64,000 nucleotides of DNA, taken from Heliopora coerulea. Its lineage: Eukaryota > Cnidaria > Anthozoa > Scleralcyonacea > Helioporidae. Shown here piece by piece: positions 47,801 to 56,040 of this stretch. Under the pieces are notes generated by a model that saw only the letters and a list, made by a program, of their open reading frames with translations, was not told the DNA's origin and made no database searches. Where the stretch lies: NCBI GenBank assembly GCA_030142905.1, contig JASJOG010000094.1, forward strand, positions 928,501 through 992,500. The letters are read 5' to 3'. How positions within the stretch are numbered: the first letter of the stretch is position 1; every line of letters starts with the position of its first letter. Made by a program: the position numbers and the translations under genes.

Positions 47801-50800
47801 GAGAAGATACTGTTTCGAGACTTGGCCAAAAGATGCAAGAACTCCGCTGCCATCATCGAAATTCTGTGACAAGCTTATATCTTTCAGGAAATCCCGGATG
47901 TGGTAAAACTCAGATGGCCAGGTTACTTGGTGAAGCAATGTATGCGGAGAAGAATTTGTCGTTTGTATTTACCTTGGGTGCTTCATCGCCAGAATCACTG
48001 TATGATTCAATGTTTCATCTTGCTTTAAGACTGGGTTATGATGAAGGTTTTCTGCAGAAAGAGATATTAAAAGGTTCAGATCATGAGAAGTTCAACAAGC
48101 TTTGCAGTTTAGTTAGCGTCAAAGCTAATTCCCATCACTGCTGGCTATTAATTGTGGACGGATTGGGCGTAAGTGGTATGAAAGAGGAAATGAAATTTTG
48201 GCGCGGAAGTCGTGGCATCCAAAACTGGGGAGCTGGTCAGCTGATCATAACCACACAGAGAGAAGATGACATCCCAGTAGGTGATAATGTGGCGGAAGAA
48301 TCTTTAAAGAATGGCTTGGGTCATGATGAAGCCGTAAATTTTTTAAAAGAAATTTCATTTATCGGGCAGCAAGATGAAAGCACTGGGGAAACACTAGAAC
48401 AAGTTGTCGAAGAGTTGGATTACCAGCCATTAGCATTGGCCAATGCTGCGATTTACGCCAATGAATTGTCAAAGGCGAAGAAGAAAGTGACATGGAGGGG
48501 TTACCTCGCAAAATTGCAATTGGGGAAGCGAGAACTAATGGAAAAGAGTGCAGCAAAAAAAAATGAGGCATATTCATACGGCATGGTAGTAGCTACACGT
48601 CTTGTTGTAGAGGAACTTTTGGCGTCTTCTGATATTTTCAAACATATCTTCGTAGCGTTTACCTTCTGTGCCAATGCGATAGTTCCAGCTGACCTGATAG
48701 CAGGGTATGTAGTGAGCAACATGGCGAATGTCGATGACGACGAAGTTCTTATTGTTTTAAAGAATTGTTGCCTGTTTTTGTGGAACGAAGACCCCATGGT
48801 AAATAGTTTGATGGTTCATCGAGTTGTCTACCAATGTTTTGTGACGGTACTTCACAAAAAGATAAGTTATTCCTCGAGGGTATATTTTTTCTGTGTGTGG
48901 CTGACTAATTTGGAAATTTTTGTGAAATTAAATCTCGCGGAGGAAAATCCATCGACCTATGCTACGTTGTCCCTTCTAAAAGTCCACCTGCCGAAGAATG
49001 ATGATCGAAAGCAACGCTTCATCACACCAACCAGAAATTCAACCGACCCAACTACAGAAGCTAAATTCTTAGTCGGAGAATTTCTTTCAAAAGTTACAGC
49101 ATTTCGTGATGTTTATCACAGGACATTCGATGTTAAAAACGATCTTACTTGCACGAACTCCATCCTAAAGATTCTGCGTTCCATTCACGGAAATAATCAT
49201 CCGGACACTATCACGACTTTGGATCATCTTGGTAATGTGTATTACACTATTGGTGATCTAAAGAAAGCCAAGGAGCACATCTTGAAGGGTTTGAAAATAA
49301 AGAAAACATGCTACGGGGACAGTCATCCGGACGTTGCCGCGTCTTTGAATAATCTGGGACTTGTGTATGCCGATCTTGGTGATCTAAAGAAAGGCGAGGA
49401 GTACTACTTGGAAGCTTTGAAAATAAAGAAAACATTCTATGGAGACAGTCATCCGCACGTTGCCCTGTCTTTGAATAATATTGGGCTTGTGCATGCCAGT
49501 CTTGGTGTTCTAAATAAAGCCGAGGAGTACTACTTGGAAGCTTTGAAAATATGGAAATTGTGCTACGGGGACAGTCATCCGGACGTTGCCACGTCTTTGA
49601 ATAATCTGGGACTTGTGTATGCTACTCTTGGTGATCTAAAAAAAGCCGAGGAGCACTACTTGGAAGCTTTGAAAATAACGAAAACATGCTGCGGGGACAG
49701 TCATCCGGACGTTGCCACGTCTTTGAATAATCTGGGACTTGTGTATGCCGATCTTGGTGATCTAAAGAAAGCGGAGGAGCACTATTTGGAAGCTTTGAAA
49801 ATATGGAGATCGTGCTACGGGGACAGTTATCCGCACGTTGCCTTGTCTTTGAATAATCTGGGACTTGTGTATAAAAATCTTGGTGATCTAAAAAAAGCCG
49901 AGGAGCACTACTTGGAAGCTTTGAAAATAACGAAAACATGCTACGGGGACAGTCATCTGGACGTTGCGTTGTCTTTGAATAATCTGGGACTTGTGTATGC
50001 CAATCTTGGTGATCTAAAGAAAGCCGAGGAGCACTACTTGGAAGCTTTGAAAATAACGAAAACATGCTACGGGGACAGTCATCCGGACGTCGCCTTGTCT
50101 TTGGATAATCTGGGACTTGTGTATGCCAATCTTGGTGATCTAAAGAAAGGCGAGGAGCACTTGTTGGAAGCTTTGAAAATAAAGGAAACATTCTACGGGT
50201 ACAGTCATCCGGACGTTGCCAGGTCTTTGAATAATCTGGGACTTGTGTATGCCAATCTTGATGTTCTAAAGAAAGCCGAGCAGCACTACTTGGAAGCTTT
50301 GAAAATATGGAAATCGTTTTACGGGGACAGTCATCCGGACGTTGCCTTGTCTTTGAATAATCTGGGACTTGTGTATACCGATCTTGGTGATCTAAAGAAA
50401 GCCGAGGAGCACTTCTTGGAAGCTTTGAAAATAAGGAAAACATTCTACGGCGACAGTCATCCGGACTTTGCCTTGTCTTTGAATAATCTGGGACTTGTGT
50501 ATGCCGATCTTGGTGATCTAAAGAAAGCTGAGGAGCACTTCTTGGAAGCTTTGAAAATAAAGAAATCATGCTACGGGGACAGTCATCCGGACGTTGCCTT
50601 GTCTTTGAATAGTCTGGGACGTGTGTATGCCAATCTTGGTGATCTAAAGAAAGCCGAGGAGCACTACTTGGAAGCTTTGAAAATAACGAAAACATGCTAC
50701 GGGGACAGTCATCCGGACGTTGCCGCGTCTTTGAATAATCTGGGACTTGTGTATGCCGATCTTGGTGATCTAAAAAAAGCCGAGGAGCACTATTTGGAAG

Positions 50801-51891
50801 CTTTGAAAATATGGAAATCGTGCTACGGGGACAGTCATCCGCACGTTGCCTTGTCTTTGAATAATCTAGGACTATTTTATAAAAATCTTGGGGATCTAAA
50901 GAAAGCCGAGGAGCACTACTTGGAAGCTTTGAAAATAAGGAAAACATGCTACGGGTACAGTCATCCGGACGTTGCCACGTCTTTGAATAATCTGGGACTT
51001 GTGTATGCCACTCTTGGTGATCTAAAGAAAGCCGAGGAGCACTACTTGGAAGCTTTGAAAATAACGAAAACATACTACGGGGACAGTCATCCTGACGTTG
51101 CCGCGTCTTTGGATAATCTGGGACTTGTGTATACCAATTTTGGTGATCTAAAAAAAGCCGAGGAGCACTACTTGGACGCTTTGAAAATATGGAAATCGTG
51201 CTACGGGGACAGTCATCCGCACGTTGCCGCGTGTTTGAATAATCTGGGACTTGTGTATGCCTCTCTTGGTGATCTAAAGAAAGCTGAGGAGCACTTATTG
51301 AAAGCTTTGAAAATATGGAAATCGTGCTACGGGGATATTCATCCGGACGTTGCCTTGTCTTTGAATAGTCTGGGACTTGTGTATGCCGATCTTGGTGATC
51401 TAAAGAAAGCCGAGGAGCACTACTTGGAAGCTTTGAAAATAACGAAAACATACTACGGGGACAGTCATCCTGACGTTGCCGCGTCTTTGGATAATCTGGG
51501 ACTTGTGTATGCCAATTTTGGTGATCTAAAAAAAGCCGAGGAGCACTACTTGGACGCTTTGAAAATAAAGAAATCGTGCTACGGGGACAGTCATCCGCAC
51601 GTTGCCGCGTGTATGAATAATCTGGGACTTGTGTATGCCTCTCTTGGTGATCTAAAGAAAGCCGAGGAGCACTTATTGAAAGCTTTGAAAATATGGAAAT
51701 CGTGCTACGGGGATAGTCATCCGGACGTTGCCTTGTCTTTGAATAATCTGGGACTTGTGTATGCCGATCTTGGTGATCTAAAGAAAGCCGAGGAGCAGAG
51801 CCGTTCAGAGGGGGGGGAGCAAATTGGGCAATTTGTCCCGGACCCCATGCTCAAGGGGGGCCCCAAAATGAAGAAGGGAGAAAGAAATTAA
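29166..51891 (+). CDS. Membrane-anchored SAM-PNP-NB-ARC-TPR STAND/NLR-like protein, 6 exons
   Basis: Proposed exons: 29166-29829, 40519-40604, 42532-42655, 45823-46512, 46619-46828 and 47747-51891. Sites are GT-AG and phases agree at every join, giving 5919 nt = 1972 residues plus stop. Domains: signal-anchor helix 5-27; Lys/Glu-rich linker 28-221; SAM 228-290, closest to tankyrase SAM; PNP_UDP/MTAN-type domain about 310-580; NB-ARC NTPase with P-loop GNPGCGKT 639-646, Walker B LLIVDG 725-730, LIITTQ 757-762, YQPLALA 817-823 and VHR in the MHD position at 948; 42-residue TPRs 1071-1941. The architecture suggests an immune sensor in which the repeats sense, NB-ARC switches and PNP acts as effector. 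Odd points are the altered PNP catalytic motif and the last 31 residues, which come from a hAT transposon. The long intron 1 makes the link of exon 1 less certain than the rest; exons 2-6 are well supported. Confidence 0.75.
32179..33420 (-). pseudogene. Penelope-like RT and GIY-YIG endonuclease (minus copy)
   Basis: The RT segment 33420-32728 shows [34 protein letters not shown] and the catalytic RYVDDCF, then [11 protein letters not shown] and [11 protein letters not shown], all typical of Penelope-like RT. After a frame change the GIY-YIG nuclease region follows: [12 protein letters not shown], then in another frame [13 protein letters not shown] and the tail [21 protein letters not shown]. 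The 5' end upstream of the RT is missing or degraded, and the frames are broken at about 32727 and 32440. Confidence 0.85.
33573..34281 (+). pseudogene. Penelope-like 3' part, plus-strand arm of the dimer
   Basis: A 5'-truncated copy beginning just after the RT thumb region. It carries [12 protein letters not shown], the GIY-YIG remainder and the same C-terminal tail as the minus copy (frame 33769-34035). It ends in a 3' UTR with AACGAAACGTCAG and GAGCTGGGCTC. Confidence 0.8.
35661..36342 (-). pseudogene. SWIM-finger protein fragment of the ISL2EU-like transposon
   Basis: On the minus strand 36342-36142 encodes [22 protein letters not shown], which fits the SWIM zinc motif C-x-C-xn-C-x-H. 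After a frame change 36150-36000 reads [22 protein letters not shown], and 35942-35661 continues with low-similarity sequence. The YqaJ exonuclease part expected in such proteins was not recognised, so the gene is partial and broken. Confidence 0.55.
36490..36591. repeat. Small TAACCCATTAAGGGGCA MITE, copy 2 (best preserved)
   Basis: About 102 bp with 18-bp ends TTAACCCATTAAGAGGCA and TGCCCCTTAATGGGTTAA. It is the reference copy for the family also seen at 18751, 38204, 42945, 44385 and 47500. Confidence 0.7.
38204..38305. repeat. Small TAACCCATTAAGGGGCA MITE, copy 3
   Basis: TTAACTCATTAAGGCAC at the left, GCCCCTTAACGGTTTAAAA at the right, core GACGAGTAAAATATTCTGG. It is shared with the second duplication copy. 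Confidence 0.6.
38390..38790 (-). mobile_element. Penelope-like 3' fragment, duplication copy 1
   Basis: The minus strand encodes [20 protein letters not shown], the counterpart of [18 protein letters not shown] in the 32-kb element. It ends toward 38395 at GAGCTGAGCTCAAAG after a CAAACGTCAGC segment resembling a decayed hammerhead core. It is 5'-truncated and of a different subfamily from the 32-kb element. Confidence 0.7.
39868..40430. repeat. Dispersed 0.5-kb repeat, copy 2
   Basis: Homologous to 24157-24655 over its whole length, with extra sequence at about 40010-40130. The ends ATAGGAAATTGAC and (reverse strand) CCTATAGCAAATTAAGG form an imperfect TIR. Confidence 0.6.
40519..40604 (+). 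CDS. Exon 2 of STAND gene: first half of SAM domain
   Basis: 86 nt, acceptor AATCTTCAG, donor ACAG|GTTTGT. It encodes [20 protein letters not shown], aligning with helices 1-2 of tankyrase-type SAM domains. It enters in phase 1, which exon 1 supplies, and leaves in phase 0. Confidence 0.75.
40798..40915. repeat. Cluster of GGATCCT-like palindromic motifs
   Basis: Within 120 bp the motif AGGATCCT or a close variant occurs about eight times (AGGATTCT, GATGATCCT, GGATCCTTG, GGATCCTG, AGGATCTTG, GGATCCTTG, GATCCTGC, GATCCTAC). It is a local expansion of unknown origin in intron 2. Confidence 0.5.
42532..42655 (+). CDS. Exon 3 of STAND gene: second half of SAM domain
   Basis: 124 nt, acceptor TTGTTATAG, donor CCAG|GTAAAA. 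It encodes [20 protein letters not shown] and [11 protein letters not shown], nearly the tankyrase consensus for SAM helices 3-5. It enters in phase 0 and leaves in phase 1, completed by exon 4. Confidence 0.8.
42945..43038. repeat. Small TAACCCATTAAGGGGCA MITE, copy 4
   Basis: Core GTGATAAGTAAAATCATGTG, GATTAGCCAGAGTAAAATAC, and right end GCCCCTGACTGGGTTAAC. The left end has decayed. Confidence 0.5.
44385..44488. repeat. Small TAACCCATTAAGGGGCA MITE, copy 5
   Basis: TTTAACTCATTTAGGGCAAG at the left and CCATAATGGTTTAAAA at the right. It is orthologous to the 38204 copy through the duplication. Confidence 0.55.
44575..44965 (-). mobile_element. Penelope-like 3' fragment, duplication copy 2
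   Basis: The paralogue of 38390-38790, arising from the 2.4-kb duplication. It contains the same GAGCTGAGCTCAAAG end and the segment coding for [10 protein letters not shown], with more disabling changes. Confidence 0.65.
45823..46512 (+). CDS. Exon 4 of STAND gene: PNP/MTAN-type domain, main part
   Basis: 690 nt, acceptor AAATTATAAG, donor CCAAG|GTAAGG. It encodes residues 292-521. Visible family features are [14 protein letters not shown], the glycine-rich VFSVGFCGG (408-416), LGDVVIS, and [10 protein letters not shown] near the end, in the position of the active-site EME/EGE segment of nucleoside phosphorylases. An internal ATG (45825) could be an alternative start if exon 4 is used as first exon. 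Confidence 0.85.
46619..46828 (+). CDS. Exon 5 of STAND gene: PNP/MTAN-type C-terminal part
   Basis: 210 nt, acceptor CATTTTAAG, donor AAAAG|GTAAAA. It encodes [20 protein letters not shown] and continues YYVESSECG...[17 protein letters not shown]. In active relatives the segment after KG reads ISDFAD; here it is IAYYVE (540-545). Ends with NWRHYQ, as in other animal PNP-NLR proteins. Confidence 0.85.
47500..47592. repeat. Small TAACCCATTAAGGGGCA MITE, copy 6 (degraded)
   Basis: Core TTGGCGAGGAAAATCGTCTG and right end CATTAAAGGGTTAAAA. It lies in intron 5. Confidence 0.4.
47747..51891 (+). CDS. Exon 6 of STAND gene: NB-ARC and TPR array
   Basis: Acceptor TATCTTAG at 47746. The exon first encodes [16 protein letters not shown], the linker that precedes NB-ARC in related animal proteins. 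The NTPase follows: P-loop at 47887-47910, Walker B near 48145, sensor LIITTQ near 48241, PLALA near 48421. Winged-helix-like sequence comes next, then an array of 42-codon TPRs. The host coding sequence stops at 51795, and the last 31 codons and TAA at 51889 are transposon sequence. Confidence 0.9.
49186..51795 (+). repeat. 126-bp tandem repeat array encoding 20.7 TPRs
   Basis: Consensus unit: [20 protein letters not shown] then [20 protein letters not shown] then xx, 42 residues, of the kinesin-light-chain/TPR_12 kind. The first unit (GNNHPDT...) is divergent. Units 2-20 are near-identical and unit 21 breaks off at LKKAEE. Variation is concentrated at a few positions: HP[D/H], VA[A/L/T/R], VY[A/T/K][D/N/T/S/K], KI[K/T/W/R]K[T/S][C/F/Y]. 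Units 16-17 and 19-20 are almost the same pairs, showing a three-unit (378 bp) duplication. Confidence 0.95.
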
Positions 51892-54353
51892 AGATGTAAG
51901 AAAATATATATTAGGGAACTTAAGTATGCAACGTTTTTTACAACGGAAACGGTGAGTAACGTCAGAAGAAAGGATCAAGAATTCTGATTGGTCAAAAATT
52001 TATCTCCGGTCGCCCTTCCTGTTGTCAAAAACGTTGCGTTCGCTATTATTGAATGGCTACAGATACTGCAATTAATTGCATAGTTAATAGTTCTAAAACA
52101 TATGTAGATCAGCGGTAGTGTTTAGTTGCGCTATATAGTTAAAGTTAAATATAGTACGTAATTAAATATAATGTGCGTAGGCATGACATAGCAAACGCTC
52201 CCTTCCGTAACGCCCCCCTTTTACGTAGTATGTATACAGTCTTGAATTGCGAATATCTCGGTACGCTACATGTAAATCAAAATGGCGTCTTCTCGTTCTT
52301 ATTTATCTGGTGCAGCCAAGCGTAAACAAATTCGTGATCAAAATGAAGCAAAATCTCGTAGAACACTAGAATATTTTTATTTATTTATTTATTTAATCTT
52401 ATTTAAAATACGGTAGCATTTCAGCAATGCTGATTTACAAATGGCCGTGTATCCCTGATAAAACTGTCATTAACATACTATTTTATACTTAGACGTACAC
52501 AACTATTCTAATTATTTACAAAATAAAATTTATAGATTTGGAATTCTACCCGAAAACTACTAATATTGAGTGCTTAATTTACTATATCTAATTACTTACA
52601 AAAGAGTTATTAATAAAGGATTTGAATGATGTTAGTGACATATTACCTTTTATGACATTGTCGATCACTTTCTTAGGTGACTTGTTCCAAGACACAGCTC
52701 CTTGATACGAGACACTTTTCTTTAAAAAATCTGTGCGAGGTTTAGGCAAATGAAGATATCGATTGTTACTACGAAGTTCGTGACTGGTATTGCTGTTTAG
52801 ATTAAATAGCTGGGTTAAGTACTCTGGGCCTAGTCCTCGTAGTGCTTTGAACGTCATTACCAATTGCCTTTCCTCTAAGATTTCTTTTATAGATTTCCAA
52901 TTCAACATTTCAAAAATTTGGGATGACCTTTCGTCATAGGTAGACCTTGTTATCACACGTGCAGCTCTTTTTTGTAATTTGTGGAGTTTATTAATATGAT
53001 CAGTGTTAGAATTTTGCCTCACTGTAGAACAGTAAGTAAAGTGCGGCAGAACGAGTGAGTTGTACATTGTTACCAAGACATCTTGTGTAACAAAGTCTCG
53101 AGCTCTTAATAATCAAATGCGTGAGGATATAGTTTTACATTGTTTTGCATTATGTTCATGCCATTTAAGTTTTTCATCGATAATGACTCCAAGGACTTTT
53201 TTAGTTTGAACACGTGATATTGGCTCATTCGCTAGACTGACGTTTATGTCTTCAGAGATAAGATCAAGTCTTTGCTATGAGCCAATGATCATATATCCAG
53301 TCTTTTCCTGGTTTAAAGTTTGTTTGTTGTCAGCCACATATGAACCATTTCTAAATCGTGATTTAGTTTTCCCTCAATTTCTGCCGATGACGATCCTTCA
53401 CATGATAAACTGATATCGTCTGCGAACATTACAGAACTAGTTTTAGTGAGACAATTTGGGAGATCATTTATATAAAGGAGGAAGAGCGTAGGACCAATGT
53501 TTGTCCCTTGTGGTACGCCACAATGAATAGATTTAGCATCCGACATTGATTAATTTTACATATTTGTTTTCTGTCTTAAATAGGATTGAAACCATCTATG
53601 CGCTGTCCCTCGTATTCCATAGAGTTGTAGTTTAGATAATAGTATGATATGGTCAACAGTGTCAAATGCTTTTTTTAGATCTAGAAAGAGAGCGCCATTA
53701 ATTAGCTTGTTATCCGTATTCACAAGCCATTGATTTTTACAATTAAGAAATGCGGTTTCAGTTTAGTGGCGAGATCAAAAGCCTGATTGGTTTGCTGAAA
53801 TGATATTGTTACCTCCAAATAAACCGTTACCTGTTTGTAAACAAGTTTCTCAAATACTTTGGCGATAGCAGTAATAACAGATATAGGTCGGTAGTTACCG
53901 CGGTCTGATTTTTCGCCCGATTTGTAAATTGGAGTGACTTTGGCAAGTTTTCAATCATCTGGAAAAATCCCAGTACGCAAGGATGAGTTAAACAAATAAG
54001 TAATCGTCGGTATTATCGAATTACCAGCTCCCTTGAGTAATTTAACAGAAATATTATCGAGACGCGGTGATTTACTCATTTTCAAGTTTTGAATTACGCA
54101 GATTACTTCTTCATATGTTATATTGTGGAACTCAAAAGTAGACGATACCGGAGTCACATAACTAAGTGGATCAATGCCAGGGGAATAAATATTGTTTGTC
54201 AACTCTGGTCCAATTGAGCAGAAATAGTTATTGAACTCTTCACCGACGTTTTTGTCGCCAGTCACATCCGACCCTGTAACTTTAATTTTCTTGATCATTG
54301 TTGATTTGGATTGCCTATTTAATAGTTTGTTTATAGGTTGCCAACACTCCTTG

Positions 54354-55454
54354 CTATTGCTGCAAATTTTTTAACTTGGTGTTATAATACTTGGTTTTTT
54401 CATTTCTGATAAGTTTGGTGACTTGGTTTCTGCACAACGTATAGGCAATATGGTAATTGGGCGAATTAAGTCTAATTGCTTTCTTTTTAAGATAGTCTCT
54501 ACGATAACCAAGCTTTTTAATATCCTCAGTTATCCAAGGAGTGTGAGTACTATTTACTTTACGAGTCCTAATGGGTGCATGGAAATGTGCAATTTTCAAG
54601 AATGTCGTCTTCCACTCTTCCCACATAATATTCGGGTCGGAGTGGAAGGTACACGTGGTAAATGCTTCACGAAGGTCGTTCTGAAAAGCGACAGAATCGA
54701 AGTGTTTAAATTGTCTCGTTTCGATAGTTTTCGGTCTCTGTTTCGGGAGGCTAATTTTGCGGCATATGTACACGAGGTCGTGATCGCTGATTCCCAGTCT
54801 AATGACTCCGCTATCGATGATTTTAGTAATTTCTAGGTCGACTAATGTGCTGGTATTTAATGTTGATCTCGTCGGGATCTTAATATGCTGTTGCATTTGA
54901 TAAATATCAAGAAGGTTTAAAAGTTTCTTCGTGTGTATGTCTGGTTTTGTAGCAAGTAGATCACAATTGAAATCACCGGTGATAATTAAGTCCATATTCT
55001 CATTTTCAGCTAAATAAAGAAAATTCTCGAATTTGTCAAAGATCTCTACCGAAGAGTTGGGCGAGCGGTACCAAGTTGCTGCAATTAAAAAGGGTTTGCA
55101 TTTAGATTTTTTGATTTCAAGACAAATTGCTTCTAACTCGTCTACGAGCAAATCGTCACGCCTAAGATGAGGAATGTTGTCTCGGACATGAATTACCACT
55201 CCACCTCCATTTCTGTTTCTGTCACGACGGACTATATCATAGCCAGGGATCTCAACTGTGCCAACATCAATTTCACTCTCTAGTCTAGTTTCATTAATAG
55301 TAAAGATTTCGAATTGATGTTCAGGTAGGTAAACTTTCAGTTCATCGATGTGTTTTATCAGGCTAGCAATATTTAAGTGTCCAATTCTGAAGCCCTTAAG
55401 TTTAGGATAATTATAAGTGTGTGATAACAAGGCTGCGTTCTCGTTATTTGTCAT
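54354..55454 (-). pseudogene. LINE ORF2 N-terminal endonuclease (intact domain)
   Basis: 366 codons open. Apurinic-endonuclease residues are all recognisable: HLNIASL (Asn), INETRLE (Glu), YRSPN, TGDFNCD (Asp/Asn), LVDLEIT, and the terminal GISDHDLV (Asp/His). Downstream WITEDIKKLGYRRDYLKKKA begins the linker to RT. RT itself is frameshifted beyond 54354, so the ORF2 is not functional as a whole. Confidence 0.8.
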
Positions 55455-55508
55455 GGAGCTGTGTTCATCAGGAATTATGTCATTGGTTGGTCTATACTGA
55501 TTAAAATT

Positions 55509-56040
55509 TTAAAAAAACTTAATAAAATTCGCAGCCATAATAGCAGACCCTGCTCTAGTGAGGTGTAAACCAAAAGAGTTTAGGTGGCTACTCTTAATGT
55601 TATCGTGAGATATTACGCCCCATTTTCTCTCGCTACACAATTTAGAGATGTTCGTGTTTACCTCCTTAATCTTCCCTGAAAAGTTAGGATCATCTGTCCT
55701 GGTGATCACTTGCGATATGGCTACTTTAGACTTAGGCAGACAGTTGAGGATTTGTTCTCCAAGGGCACAAATATCTTCTGTTATTGTTTGGGCTGACTTG
55801 TTCTTCAGGTCATTTGTTCCTGCATGGATAATGCATTCAGGTGAAGATTCTAATGTAGGATTATATAATGCTTCATATCTTTTAGGCGAACTCCAGGGAA
55901 TGTTTTGACGCTAACGCTTCTCTTCAGGTTTCTACGCAATCTGTTTGGATTAAGCATTCTAAGCATAGAATCTCCAATTATGGCAATTTTGCAACGACTA
56001 GGTGAAGAAGAAAGTTGACCGTTGGAGTTTTCGACAGAAT
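55509..56040 (-). pseudogene. LINE ORF1 fragment with SGNH-hydrolase-like domain
   Basis: The minus strand reads KIAIIGDSMLRML (block I GDS), then after a frame change CIIHAGTNDLKNK (block III GTND). The last block, KSSHLNSFGLHLTRAGSAIM, comes before the stop at 55509. Esterase-type ORF1 proteins occur in CR1/L2-group LINEs. The frame is broken near 55880. Confidence 0.65.

Noticed and set aside
49622..51451. 609-codon open frame on the minus strand across the TPR array
   Set aside because: A by-product of the 126-bp period: a frame open in one unit is open in all. It has no start context or family match, and the plus strand is clearly coding.
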